From Paenibacillus harenae (GTDB lineage: Bacteria > Bacillota > Bacilli > Paenibacillales > Paenibacillaceae): a DNA stretch of 64,000 nucleotides. The stretch spans positions 1-64,000 of the forward strand of contig NZ_JAUSST010000007.1 in NCBI RefSeq assembly GCF_030812415.1. The letters run 5' to 3'. Position 1 is the first letter of the stretch; each line of letters starts with the position of its first letter. This document shows positions 48,216-56,863 of this stretch, one piece after another. The notes beneath the pieces were generated by a model. That model searched no databases, was not told the DNA's origin, and was given only the letters and a program-made list of their open reading frames with translations. Position numbers and translations under genes: made by a program.

Positions 48216-48242
48216 GTCGTAAGTCAGCAAAGAAACGTGACC
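48216..48242 (-). promoter_or_regulatory. ECF-type promoter of the DoxX gene
   Basis: On the minus strand GGTCACG-N16-CGAC. The element is the same as the promoter of the divergent sigma-factor gene (TGTCACG-N16-CGAC). Confidence 0.7.
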
Positions 48243-48296
48243 AATACAGTGAAAATTATTTCTTTATGCGCAACATGCAGTTCCGGTACATCTCGT

Positions 48297-48323
48297 TGTC
48301 ACGTTTGTTAAGCTTCATACGAC
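48297..48323 (+). promoter_or_regulatory. ECF-type promoter of the sigma-factor gene (autoregulation)
   Basis: TGTCACG (48297-48303), exactly 16 bases, CGAC (48320-48323). It resembles the ECF41-type TGTCACA-N16-CGTC consensus. Confidence 0.7.
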
Positions 48324-48361
48324 ATAATAGTAAAAAGGAACCAAAGAAAGGAATATGATAA

Positions 48362-49240
48362 ATGAATGATCCTGATTGGCTTATAGAACAGTTTGAGACA
48401 CAGCGGAATCACCTGCAAACGGTGGCTTACCGGATGCTCGGATCTTTAAGCGAGGCAGATGATGCGGTACAAGAGTCATGGATACGTCTTAGCCGCACCG
48501 ATAGCAGCAATGTCGAGAATATGGGGGGATGGTTGACGACGATTGTCTCCAGGGTATGTCTGGATATGCTCCGCACTCGCAAATCGAGGCGTGAAGAGCT
48601 TACGCTGGCGAGCGTGCCGGAGCCAGTGAATAACCAACAAGACGGTAGCGATCCTGAGCACGAAACATTGTTGGCTGATTCTGTTGGTCTTGCAATGCTT
48701 ATGGTCCTTGGGAACTTGAACCCCGCCGAACGTATTGCATTCGTATTGCACGATATTTTCGCCTTGTCTTTCTCGGAAATCGCACCGATTATCGAGCGAA
48801 ATGAAATTGCGGCCAGACAGCTTGCAAGCCGTGCACGCCGTCGCGTTCAGGGAGCAAAAGCGACTGCGGATTCCAAGGAGTTCAAGCGAAAGCGAGAGCT
48901 TGTAGATGCTTTCCTGGCTGCATCGCGTTCGGGAGATTTTGGGAAGCTTCTTGCGGTACTAGATCCCGATGTTGTGCTCCGACAGGATCCTGCATTTCCT
49001 CCGGTCGCAGCATGGCCAATCGTTCACGGTGCGGAAGCTGTGGCCAAGGGCTTCGCAGGTCGTGCCCAGGGTGCACGGCAGGTGCTCATAAACGGATCTG
49101 TGGGGGTAATCGTCGCTCCTCGCGGTCAAATGCTTTTCGTACTCGAACTCAAGATTGTAGAGGGTAAAATCACCGAGATCGAGTTGATTGCCGAACAATC
49201 GCGGATTCGTCAGCTCGACTTAGCAGAAATGAAGGATTAA
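48362..49240 (+). CDS. ECF sigma factor with C-terminal SnoaL-like domain (SigJ/ECF41-56 type, 292 aa)
   Basis: Sigma-2 region (EQFETQRNHLQTVAYRMLGS then LSEADDAVQESWIRL), linker with SVPEPV, sigma-4 region (LNPAERIAFVLHDIFALSFS then EIAPIIERNEIAARQLASRA), and a SnoaL_2-like C-terminal domain (VDAFLAASRSGDFGKLLAVL, VHGAEAVAKGFAGRAQGARQ). The extra domain replaces an anti-sigma factor in this group (established for ECF41). No anti-sigma gene is adjacent, as expected. It probably directs transcription of itself and of the divergent DoxX gene. Confidence 0.9.
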   Translation: MNDPDWLIEQFETQRNHLQTVAYRMLGSLSEADDAVQESWIRLSRTDSSNVENMGGWLTTIVSRVCLDMLRTRKSRREELTLASVPEPVNNQQDGSDPEHETLLADSVGLAMLMVLGNLNPAERIAFVLHDIFALSFSEIAPIIERNEIAARQLASRARRRVQGAKATADSKEFKRKRELVDAFLAASRSGDFGKLLAVLDPDVVLRQDPAFPPVAAWPIVHGAEAVAKGFAGRAQGARQVLINGSVGVIVAPRGQMLFVLELKIVEGKITEIELIAEQSRIRQLDLAEMKD

Positions 49241-49294
49241 ACCATATACGCTCGCGAGCCACAAGCAAAGAGGCTGATGTGCAAAAAATTTCAA

Positions 49295-50530
49295 TCAGGC
49301 AACCTTCGTCTCATCACTCCTGGCGATCCTCTTATACAGCACCAGCAGCGCCATACTTGCCGCGAACGATAAAACAATCAATAGGAACGGCAGGGAAGGA
49401 TCGAGGCGGTAAGCCCATCCCCCGATAATGCCGGATGGTGATACGACAAGCAGAATCAGTACGGACAGCATGGCAAATACGCTTGCGCGGTTTTCGTCGT
49501 CAATGGCGTTGGCGACCGCCGCTTCCAAATACGGATACGTCATCATCGTACCCGCCGCGGCGAGAACGGTGCTAACGATCAGCCAGAACATCATCCCGGG
49601 GAGCGGGAGAATCAACAGCAGATTGGACACCAGCGAGATGAAAAAGCCCCATAGCATGACCGCGTGAAGGTTGTTATCGCCCAGCCGGGGCAGCAACAGC
49701 CACATCGAGAGGAGCATAATAATAGAAGTTACGGCCGGAAATATAGACACAAGACCGCTGTCCAGCTTAAGATCATCCACGAGAAAGAGCGACAAGTAGG
49801 TGCCTTTCATCGTAAGCTGGAACTGGAACAGAATGTAGACGCCGAAAATCATCAGCAGCGGCTTATTCTCCGCCATGCCTAGGATAACCCCTTTGTACTC
49901 GCGCAGCCCGGCCATAAAACCAACGCTGCGTGTTTCCGCTATTTTGCGAAGCCCGATCTCCGTCTCGCGGGTGGCAAAATGTCGCCCGACGAATTGAATC
50001 GTCATGCAAACGCAGGCGAGTATATACATGATCCGCATGCCGGGAATCAGGCCGTAATGCGCGACGAGCAGTCCGCCGAGCGGAGCGAACAAGCCGCCAA
50101 GCATGGCAACGAACTGAAGAACGGAGAAAACGAAGGTCCGGTCCTTGGGTTCGGTATCCTCCACAAGCAGGCAGTAGAACGCGGTATGCGGAACCCGTTG
50201 AAAACCGTTCACGACAGCCGCGACGATAAAGAACCAAATATTTTGCGATACCGCCCAGAGCAGGGTGCCGACCGTCCAACTGAGCACGTCAAAATAAAGC
50301 AGCGCCCATTTCCTGCCGAGCCTGTCAGTCAGATAACCGCTGATGAAGGATGAGAATACCTGCACAAGCAGAGTCAGCGTGGTGACCCAGCCAATTGCCG
50401 TCTCGCTCATCCCCATTTCAAACATATAAATCGTGGCATACGTGCTGAACATGCTGTACGGGATTAAGAACAGCGGCTCGTACAGAAGGCAACCGCGCGC
50501 ATTTTGGGGAAGTCTGGATAGGCCAAACAT
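49295..50530 (-). CDS. MFS transporter (411 aa)
   Basis: Twelve predicted membrane helices with the MFS motif A between helices 2 and 3 (SGYLTDRLGRKWALLYFDVL) and a second half beginning near ENKPLLMIFGVYILFQFQLT. The family exports or imports small molecules or sugars; the substrate is not clear. Its location beside the PL11 lyase might point to sugar transport, but sequence does not show it. ATG 50530 follows GGAGGAAAA. The 5' region up to 50697 holds the lyase terminator. Confidence 0.87.
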   Translation of the reverse strand: MFGLSRLPQNARGCLLYEPLFLIPYSMFSTYATIYMFEMGMSETAIGWVTTLTLLVQVFSSFISGYLTDRLGRKWALLYFDVLSWTVGTLLWAVSQNIWFFIVAAVVNGFQRVPHTAFYCLLVEDTEPKDRTFVFSVLQFVAMLGGLFAPLGGLLVAHYGLIPGMRIMYILACVCMTIQFVGRHFATRETEIGLRKIAETRSVGFMAGLREYKGVILGMAENKPLLMIFGVYILFQFQLTMKGTYLSLFLVDDLKLDSGLVSIFPAVTSIIMLLSMWLLLPRLGDNNLHAVMLWGFFISLVSNLLLILPLPGMMFWLIVSTVLAAAGTMMTYPYLEAAVANAIDDENRASVFAMLSVLILLVVSPSGIIGGWAYRLDPSLPFLLIVLSFAASMALLVLYKRIARSDETKVA

Positions 50531-50696
50531 CTTTTTCCTCCAATCACTCTGTCAACTAGCCTTTAACCTTGCTAATGGTTCGGTCGGAACCGCTTGGTCC
50601 CGGTGAGCCTTTAATTTTATTCGCTGCATTTAACCATTATCCTTTTATATTCTTCTATTCAATAAGACGCGTTCTTCCCTAATCTACTTCATTCAA

Positions 50697-50726
50697 CAAA
50701 AAAAACAGGCATGCGCCTGTTTTTCG
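50697..50726 (-). terminator. Terminator of the PL11 gene
   Basis: AAAACAGGC/GCCTGTTTT with a 4-base loop, followed on the minus strand by a run of T (complement of 50694-50705). Confidence 0.85.
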
Positions 50727-50769
50727 TATACTTGTATTCTCTTGGAATCCATGTTGTTCCGGCTATCAA

Positions 50770-53328
50770 CTATTCCGACATCTTAATAAATAAATTGGCG
50801 TGATAGGACAAATTCTTCTCTGCCCGTGGGGAGATATCATCCTGCTTCGATTTATTGTCGAGCTGGGAAATAAACTTCTCCATAAACTTAACCGCATCCT
50901 TTACGGAGCCTTTGTCCAGATGATGCTTTGCCTGTTTTAATGTATTGTTCAACTGCGGCACTAGCGGACCCGTCAGCTCCCCTGATGCTTTATAAGCATC
51001 CATGAGCTTTTCTATCGATGCCAGCATACCCGGAGACTGGATATCCGGTATCGGAACATTGGCCCAATCGGTATCGGCTGCAAAATAGAAGCTTGTATAC
51101 GCAGGCTGGTTGTACGCCGTGTTCTGCCTTGCTACTTCTGCTCTGTACTGAGCGTCATGCATTAACGTATATAACTTGCGGTCAGTTACCTCTGTGCTTA
51201 GATATATGCGAATTGCGGAGCTGTCCGTCGTTCGAACGAGCATTTCTTCTCTCCAGTCACCGAAAATATCCGCAACTAGACCTGGAGTTCCCTTCGTATA
51301 GTTGTTTGTTCTAGTCCCTTCAGCGGTTAGAAGTCTTCCTTTCTTCCAATCTTCAATCGTTGGAGTGGCTTCAATGGCACCGTTCACGATCTGTGTCGTC
51401 ATATCCGCCGACCACTTAATATTCATGTTCGTACCGGGCGCGGTCGTACCTATCTTTTCGCCGTTCGCCGTCCACAAGCCAACCGCCCATGTTTCAAGAC
51501 CCTTGCGATTAGGATCAACATCGCCTACCATGCCGCGTCCCGTATCTTTGCCGGTATAGCCGCCATAGATGATTTCTCCCGTTTTCGCATCGCGTAAGGA
51601 GTAGCCATACGGAGCCCAAACGCCGCCCTCATGCACCATGAAGATTTCCTGTCCTGGTCTGTCCGGATCGATATCCGTTACATGAAGCGCATCGCCATGA
51701 CCTAATCTTGCTATGGTTCCGGGAGCTGCGCTTTGAGGAGGCATGACATCCATCGAGCTGTACAATAAGGTGCCGTCATGATCGATCGTAGCCGATCCGT
51801 AAACGATTTCTTGCTTGCCGTCGCCGTCAACATCCGCTGCGCTTAAGGTATGGGCACCTTGCGTGGTAATGGAGCCGAATTCAGGATCCGTGCCGTCCCT
51901 GCCGTGAGGTCCGTCGTTAAATGGATTCGTCATCGGAGTCCATCCGCTGTCCACGTACCATTGTTCCTTTAGGTGTTTGCCATCCCAGCTATAAGATACT
52001 AAAGCAGTTCTCGTGTAATACCCGCGGGCAAAGACGGCATAAGGCTTCTCTCCGTCAAGGTAAGCGACTCCTGCCAGGAAACGATCTACCCGGTTGCCAG
52101 GCTCGATTCTTCCCATCGCATAGTCGCCCCACATGAGACCATCGTCCTCGCGTCCGGGTTTATAATGAACCGTTTCCAGCTCATCGCCGGTTGCCCCGTT
52201 AAATACGGTTAGATACTCAGGCCCTTTTACAATAAAGCCCTCGAACGCTCTGAGATTGTTGCGGCTGCTCCTGCTCGGGGCGTATACATCCATGAAGTAG
52301 TCGACTAAGCTCTCCGCATCTACTCTGGACAGCGGATATTGGTATTTGTTATCTATTCCAAAGCTTTCTTCGAGAGTTGCCGGCCAATTCCCGTTCTTAA
52401 CTTCCTCATGCTCAGACCAGCCCATAAACTTCTCGACCATGTGCTCGTAATAGTCATCTCTGCTCATCCGGTAGTCATCCGTATTGCTGTAACCAGCCTC
52501 GATATCCTCTTCTGGCATCGAAATGTACTTCTCGGAGGAGACGTTGCCTTCTTTATCGAACGTTGTGATTTTGGTGCCAGGAGCGGTTTTCATCATAGAT
52601 TCCGCCTTGCCGTCGCCGTCAAAATCATACACCATGAATTGCGTATAATGAGCGCCCGATCGAATATTCACACCCAAATCAATGCGGTATAGCAGCGTTC
52701 CGTCAAGCTTGTAACTGTCGATATAGGTGCTGCCGGTATACCCGACTTGGGATACGTCCTTCGAATTGGAGGGATCCCATTTGACGAAAAATTCATATTG
52801 GCCGTCGCCGTCGACATCCCCGACGCTCATGTCATTTGCCGAGTAGGTATAAGCTTCTCCTGCGGGCGTGATGCCGTCAGCGGGCTTCTTAAGCGGCAAA
52901 TCATAATACGAATTCCCCCAAGGCTTAACCTGAGAGCTTTCGTCCGCTTCCTGTCCATTGACGACAGCACTTACATAATATTGGGAGGCAGCGGTTCCTT
53001 CTTTATCCAAGTAATTGGTGCTGTTGTCTACAGTCGCAATCTTGGTGCCATTACGGTAAACGTTGAAGTTCGCTCCAGTCAGACCCGTCTCCGAAAAACC
53101 CGTCACTTCATTGGCAAGAAGCCTCCAGCTAAGAAAAACACCTTCCGATGTAGAAGCAGCAACCAAACCCCGATCAAGATATTCCAGTTGTACGCCTTGG
53201 GCCTTGCCAGCCGAAGTTTTTATTTCCGCCCCCGCAGCTGATGCCCCGCCCATGCTTGTAAGCAGAAGGGGAATGGCCAAGGCACCGGCAAGCATCTTTC
53301 TAGCAAGTCGCGCTCTCTTAAATTTCAT
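50770..53328 (-). CDS. Rhamnogalacturonan lyase, polysaccharide lyase family 11 (YesW-like, 852 aa)
   Basis: Signal peptide ARKMLAGALAIPLLLTSMGG, cleaved after ASA. A fibronectin-like N-terminal domain (LEYLDRGLVAASTSEGVFLS) is followed by the eight-bladed PL11 propeller with Ca-binding blades DVDGDGQYEFFVKWDPSN, YDFDGDGKAESMMKTAPGTK and AADVDGDGKQEIVYGSATID. It cleaves the rhamnosyl-galacturonate backbone of pectin by beta elimination outside the cell. The C-terminal ~75 residues are a helical extension (LNNTLKQAKHHLDKGSVKDA), as seen in some Paenibacillus enzymes. Start ATG 53328 after GGTGAT; ATG 53346 is also possible. A cre-like site precedes it. Confidence 0.92.
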   Translation of the reverse strand: MKFKRARLARKMLAGALAIPLLLTSMGGASAAGAEIKTSAGKAQGVQLEYLDRGLVAASTSEGVFLSWRLLANEVTGFSETGLTGANFNVYRNGTKIATVDNSTNYLDKEGTAASQYYVSAVVNGQEADESSQVKPWGNSYYDLPLKKPADGITPAGEAYTYSANDMSVGDVDGDGQYEFFVKWDPSNSKDVSQVGYTGSTYIDSYKLDGTLLYRIDLGVNIRSGAHYTQFMVYDFDGDGKAESMMKTAPGTKITTFDKEGNVSSEKYISMPEEDIEAGYSNTDDYRMSRDDYYEHMVEKFMGWSEHEEVKNGNWPATLEESFGIDNKYQYPLSRVDAESLVDYFMDVYAPSRSSRNNLRAFEGFIVKGPEYLTVFNGATGDELETVHYKPGREDDGLMWGDYAMGRIEPGNRVDRFLAGVAYLDGEKPYAVFARGYYTRTALVSYSWDGKHLKEQWYVDSGWTPMTNPFNDGPHGRDGTDPEFGSITTQGAHTLSAADVDGDGKQEIVYGSATIDHDGTLLYSSMDVMPPQSAAPGTIARLGHGDALHVTDIDPDRPGQEIFMVHEGGVWAPYGYSLRDAKTGEIIYGGYTGKDTGRGMVGDVDPNRKGLETWAVGLWTANGEKIGTTAPGTNMNIKWSADMTTQIVNGAIEATPTIEDWKKGRLLTAEGTRTNNYTKGTPGLVADIFGDWREEMLVRTTDSSAIRIYLSTEVTDRKLYTLMHDAQYRAEVARQNTAYNQPAYTSFYFAADTDWANVPIPDIQSPGMLASIEKLMDAYKASGELTGPLVPQLNNTLKQAKHHLDKGSVKDAVKFMEKFISQLDNKSKQDDISPRAEKNLSYHANLFIKMSE

Positions 53329-53413
53329 TCCTCTATCACCATCCATTAATTATTTGATAAAAAATTTTGCAAGTTTGCTAGTCTTTAAGGCAATACTCCC
53401 CCTTACTTTCATT

Positions 53414-53427
53414 TGATTGCGCTTTCA
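53414..53427 (-). promoter_or_regulatory. cre-like catabolite repression site
   Basis: On the coding strand TGAAAGCGCAATCA, one mismatch to the CcpA box TGWAANCGNTNWCA, about 90 bases upstream of the PL11 start. Confidence 0.6.
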
Positions 53428-53681
53428 TGAAACGATAAAAAAATGAACGCTTTCCGATATGCCCATCCTAAATGAGGAAATTCCTATTCATTATAGTCTT
53501 AATATTCTGACTTCAACACCCAAATAACCGTTATTTTATGTTAAAAAACAGTGGTAGATGTGCCGGGGATTGGAGCGGTGGCGGGAGCTTGGGCGAATTA
53601 CACCATTCTCGAGGAGCTAGGCGAATCCGCAACGAACGCTTATCGGTTACGAAGATTGAACGAGGTCTATGAAACTGGGGT
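53428..53681. other. Intergenic stretch
   Basis: Leader of the PL11 gene and 3' side of the small Gly-rich gene. No further gene is supported. Confidence 0.4.
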
Positions 53682-53870
53682 TTAATCGCCTCCGCCTCCT
53701 CCGCCGTCGCAGCCGCCATCGGAGTTTCCGGATTCTGAATATTCGGCCGGGGAGCCGCCGTCCCTCCCGCGTCTGCGGAGTTTATGGTCGGTCTTCGGAG
53801 CCGTCATCGAAGATATTACGCCCCAGCCGATCATGATAAATATGAAAACCAACAACAGCGTAGTTAACAT
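53682..53870 (-). CDS. Small membrane protein with Gly-rich CDGGGGGG tail (62 aa)
   Basis: One membrane helix (LTTLLLVFIFIMIGWGVISS, ~2-21), a short basic linker (PKTDHKLRRRGRDGG) and a Ser/Gly-rich tail ending GNSDGGCDGGGGGGD. A single Cys within poly-Gly is characteristic of a group of small Bacillus/Paenibacillus proteins of unknown function. ATG 53870 lies nine bases behind GGAG; two upstream ATGs are less well placed. Confidence 0.65.
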   Translation of the reverse strand: MLTTLLLVFIFIMIGWGVISSMTAPKTDHKLRRRGRDGGSPAEYSESGNSDGGCDGGGGGGD

Positions 53871-53982
53871 TCGCATCCTCTCCTTTTTTTCTTGTAAGGA
53901 TAGCGTAACACGCAATTGTTAAGAAAACATAAATCCAAATTCCCGTTTGCGTTAATTTTCAGGTAATTATAGGTTGAAGTGT

Positions 53983-54642
53983 TTAAAAAAATGACTCTCG
54001 GTTAGGTTTGGTTCGCTGCCTTGCCAAAGACGTGTACAATAAATATTTCTGAAGTCCCCTTGAAGCTTCGATTGCCAGAGTACCCGATTGTTCCGCTTTT
54101 TCCGTATTCCCTTTTTTGAATTCCTCTTCGGCTTCAAGCACATACAGAAAAACCTTATTTTTCAGTTTGCTTTTGTACATTCTAAAAGACTCCCACTCAT
54201 TTTCCGTCAGCGCGATCAAGGCGTAATTATAAGAGCGAATCTCGGGATTTTTGATTATTTCGGCTTCCTTCTTCGCTGCAGATAAATCACACATTTCTAT
54301 ATTTAGTCCAGCTTTTAAAGAAGCCCGCATCTCTTTTTGTCTGCCCCATTTTTTTAGAAGTTCTACTTTTTTATTGGCTTCATCATAATCACCTTTTGTT
54401 ATATAGAGTAGGGCTGCGTAGTAGGGATGTTTTTGTTTATAAAGAATTTTTTCAACGCGGTCCATATCACGAGAGAAAAAAAGAACGAAGAATGAAAAAA
54501 TACGATCTGAAAATATAAATACCAAGAGCCCGAATACAATCAGTATAAAATGAGCAATTGTTAATTCAATACCGTAGAAACCCGTTAATAAACCTATTCC
54601 AAGACTTATAACAAAAAGTAAAACATAGCGAATGTAAAGCAT
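53983..54642 (-). CDS. Membrane protein with helical (TPR-like) cytosolic domain (219 aa)
   Basis: Two N-terminal membrane helices (YVLLFVISLGIGLLTGFYGI and ELTIAHFILIVFGLLVFIFS, to ~57), followed by ~150 residues of helical repeats (YYAALLYITKGDYDEANKKV, ALIALTENEWESFRMYKSKL, LEAEEEFKKGNTEKAEQSGT). This resembles TPR-like solenoids. No enzymatic motif. ATG 54642 follows GGTGAAGGG. It is in the same direction as the next membrane gene but ~100 bp apart. Confidence 0.7.
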   Translation of the reverse strand: MLYIRYVLLFVISLGIGLLTGFYGIELTIAHFILIVFGLLVFIFSDRIFSFFVLFFSRDMDRVEKILYKQKHPYYAALLYITKGDYDEANKKVELLKKWGRQKEMRASLKAGLNIEMCDLSAAKKEAEIIKNPEIRSYNYALIALTENEWESFRMYKSKLKNKVFLYVLEAEEEFKKGNTEKAEQSGTLAIEASRGLQKYLLYTSLARQRTKPNRESFF

Positions 54643-54738
54643 CCCTTCACCGTCCTAAGATTAATCATACAGTTAGTAATAAATAAAGATTAAAAATCCA
54701 AGGTCTACTTCAATAGCAGTTGGTTTGTAAACTCTTTT

Positions 54739-55323
54739 TCAGACCTGTTGTCCCTCTGGAACGCCAAATTCAAACCAATCGCCATTTTCGCCAAATCCAT
54801 TAGTTCTATAATATTTTAATTTTCCATTTTCGAGCTTAACCATTTGCTTATATAGAAATAAATAAACGTCTACATCTTGACCTCTATAATGTTCAACTGA
54901 AGGGTCTATTGCTTGTAATTTGAATGGTGCTAAGAAATAGTATTTTTTTAAAGAAAGCTGATATGCAAAAAAATCCTGTTTACTATTAAATGTTAGAATT
55001 CCATTAAAAAATTCAGTATAAAGTATACAAATGATCATTGTCACTACAATAATGATTCTTCTCTGCTTAATATTTTTACTGCTAACTATCTTGTATAAAA
55101 TAACAGCCCCGCTAATGACAGCCGCAGAATAAATAACCATAAGCAAGTTATTGAAATCGTATGTGCCAGCCAAAATACACCTGATACAGTATCCATCAAT
55201 AAAAACAAAAATTGTTTGAAGAAGGAAAATTAACAATGTAAATATGGTCCACACAGCCGGGTTTTTTTTATCAAAAATTTTCCCTATTACTGTTAGAAGA
55301 GATATGAATCCGATTATGCTCAT
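54739..55323 (-). CDS. Multi-pass membrane protein (194 aa), unknown
   Basis: Membrane segments at about 1-15, 24-43 (NPAVWTIFTLLIFLLQTIFV), 61-82 (NLLMVIYSAAVISGAVILYK) and 92-110 (IIVVTMIICILYTEFFNGIL). Then an outside or cytosolic domain of ~80 residues ends in YRTNGFGENGDWFEFGVPEG. The family is not recognised. The start at 55323 is preferred because AGGTG lies six bases upstream; a GTG nine bases earlier is possible. Confidence 0.65.
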   Translation of the reverse strand: MSIIGFISLLTVIGKIFDKKNPAVWTIFTLLIFLLQTIFVFIDGYCIRCILAGTYDFNNLLMVIYSAAVISGAVILYKIVSSKNIKQRRIIIVVTMIICILYTEFFNGILTFNSKQDFFAYQLSLKKYYFLAPFKLQAIDPSVEHYRGQDVDVYLFLYKQMVKLENGKLKYYRTNGFGENGDWFEFGVPEGQQV

Positions 55324-55540
55324 AATTTGCACCTCAACGGTTCAATTGTATTCTAAAGGCCAAGGGATTATAAGTTATGGTATTTAAATGACGTACCTTC
55401 CTTTATCTTTCCGCAGCTCTCCTTGATGTTAATAGCACTTCTTGATTGAAGTATGCCTTTAGAATACTTAATGCTCTCTAATAAAGTGAAACTTCCCAAT
55501 CTTTAAATTGCACTCGGTTCTTCCTTCAAATATACAAGAT

Positions 55541-55623
55541 CGAACTATCCTGCAAGTTAATGAGGCAGCCTATCGTTGTGACCGGCTGCCTCCATGTCAT
55601 TATCGAGCTATCGTCTCCCGTCC
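55541..55623 (-). repeat. Cassette-type site (full)
   Basis: Arm 1 GAACTATCCTGCAAGTTAAT; hairpin GAGGCAGCCtatcgttgtgaccGGCTGCCTC; arm 2 GAGCTATCGTCTCCCGTCCC. It lies 24 bases behind the stop of the SDR gene. Confidence 0.78.
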
Positions 55624-55646
55624 CTCCCAATGAACAGTCTTCCTAA

Positions 55647-56444
55647 TTAGAAACCGCCTCTGGAATGAATGATTTGCCCGGTAATCCACTGGGAATCATC
55701 GCTTGCCAGAAAAGCGACCAGACGGGACACATCTTCAGGAAGACCGATCCGGCCCATCGGGAATCGCGGAAGCAGGGCACTTTTTACCTCTTCCGACATC
55801 CAACCCGAATCGGTAGGACCGGGATCGACAGCGTTCACCGTAATGTGAAGCGGCGCCAACTCTGCAGCCAGCGATTCGGTGAAGACGGAGATGGCACCTT
55901 TCGTCGCGGCATAGGCGAGATTGCCGGGCATGGGCCCTTTACCCTGGCCGGAAGTGAGGTTAATGATTCGCCCGCTGAGCATGTCATAAGAGGGACGAGC
56001 GCTTTTCTCGGCCTCAAGCATGCGTGCAAATTCGACAGATAACATGAAGGTGCCCCTAACGTTGACAGCGCAATGCGCATCGATGAGAGCTTCATTTAAT
56101 TGACGGAAATCAGCATCTACGCTATACGTAGCGTTATTGACGAGGATAGTTGGAAGCCCGACGGTTTTTCGGACTTCCTTCAGCAGCCTGACTGCCGAAC
56201 CAGAGGCTGCGAGGTCCAACTTCATATGTGCGGCTTGAACGTTGAATTGACGTAGTTCTCCGGCGAAAAGATCGGGCCAACTCTCGTCTGCGTCACTCGG
56301 ATTAACGGTTTTATCGTAGTCGTAAAGGTGTGTAAAAAACAGGCTGGCGCCTTCGCGAGCCAATGCCCTGCAAATCGCTGCCCCAATTCCGCCCGGACGG
56401 CTCGCACCCGTCACGATGGCAGTTTTTCCTTGCAATCTGGTCAT
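55647..56444 (-). CDS. SDR-family oxidoreductase (265 aa)
   Basis: Cofactor motif TGASRPGGIGAAICRALARE, NNATYS in place of NNAG, catalytic Ser in IINLTSGQG and YAATKGAISVFTESLAAELA with YxxxK. It ends RFPMGRIGLPEDVSRLVAFL then WITGQIIHSRGGF. The NNAT change and the longer GASRPGGIG loop mark the '3-oxoacyl-ACP reductase-like' group of unknown substrate often seen in Bacilli. ATG 56444 follows GGAGG by eight bases. A full cassette-type site closes its 3' side. Confidence 0.9.
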   Translation of the reverse strand: MTRLQGKTAIVTGASRPGGIGAAICRALAREGASLFFTHLYDYDKTVNPSDADESWPDLFAGELRQFNVQAAHMKLDLAASGSAVRLLKEVRKTVGLPTILVNNATYSVDADFRQLNEALIDAHCAVNVRGTFMLSVEFARMLEAEKSARPSYDMLSGRIINLTSGQGKGPMPGNLAYAATKGAISVFTESLAAELAPLHITVNAVDPGPTDSGWMSEEVKSALLPRFPMGRIGLPEDVSRLVAFLASDDSQWITGQIIHSRGGF

Positions 56445-56523
56445 TAGATATACCTCCTGTTATGAGGAGACGAGAGAACCGTTCATCGTATGGAGATGGA
56501 TTGATCCCGCACATAAATAAAAA

Positions 56524-56548
56524 AAGCGGATACATCAAGTATCCGCGC
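56524..56548 (-). terminator. Hairpin with T-tract on the minus strand
   Basis: GCGGATAC/GTATCCGC stem followed by TTTTTTT. Which gene it serves is unclear, since none is recognised directly upstream (56560-56800). Confidence 0.6.
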
Positions 56549-56803
56549 AACGGTTGATCAAACGGTTGCTCGAGTCCCTTGAAATGGTTGAGGATCAGCA
56601 TGACTAACTGGACGAATGGGGAATAACATTCACCGGGTCACGCGATCAGATTCAAACAAACCATTACAAGGAAGTCCACATTGGCTTTCGAGTCCCCTTT
56701 CCTTCATCTCCAAACCATAGATTAGCGGACGTATCCAATCTTTGTCAAGATACAAACAAAGTAAGTAAGAACGCTTTTTTTTTGCTATTCTCAGAACACC
56801 AAA
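56549..56803. other. Stretch without recognisable gene
   Basis: A minus-strand frame here reads LVMLILNHFKGLEQPFDQPL, which looks like the tail of a lost gene. There is no start and no family match. Confidence 0.3.
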
Positions 56804-56856
56804 AAAGACGCCAGGTCGCAAGAGTCTGCACTCTGGCTGATGTCCCGGCGTCTGTT
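56804..56856 (-). terminator. Terminator of the hydrolase gene
   Basis: AGACGCC (56806-56812) pairs with GGCGTCT (56847-56853) across an internal loop region, with TTTTTTGG following on the minus strand. Confidence 0.7.
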
Positions 56857-56863
56857 CATTGAT

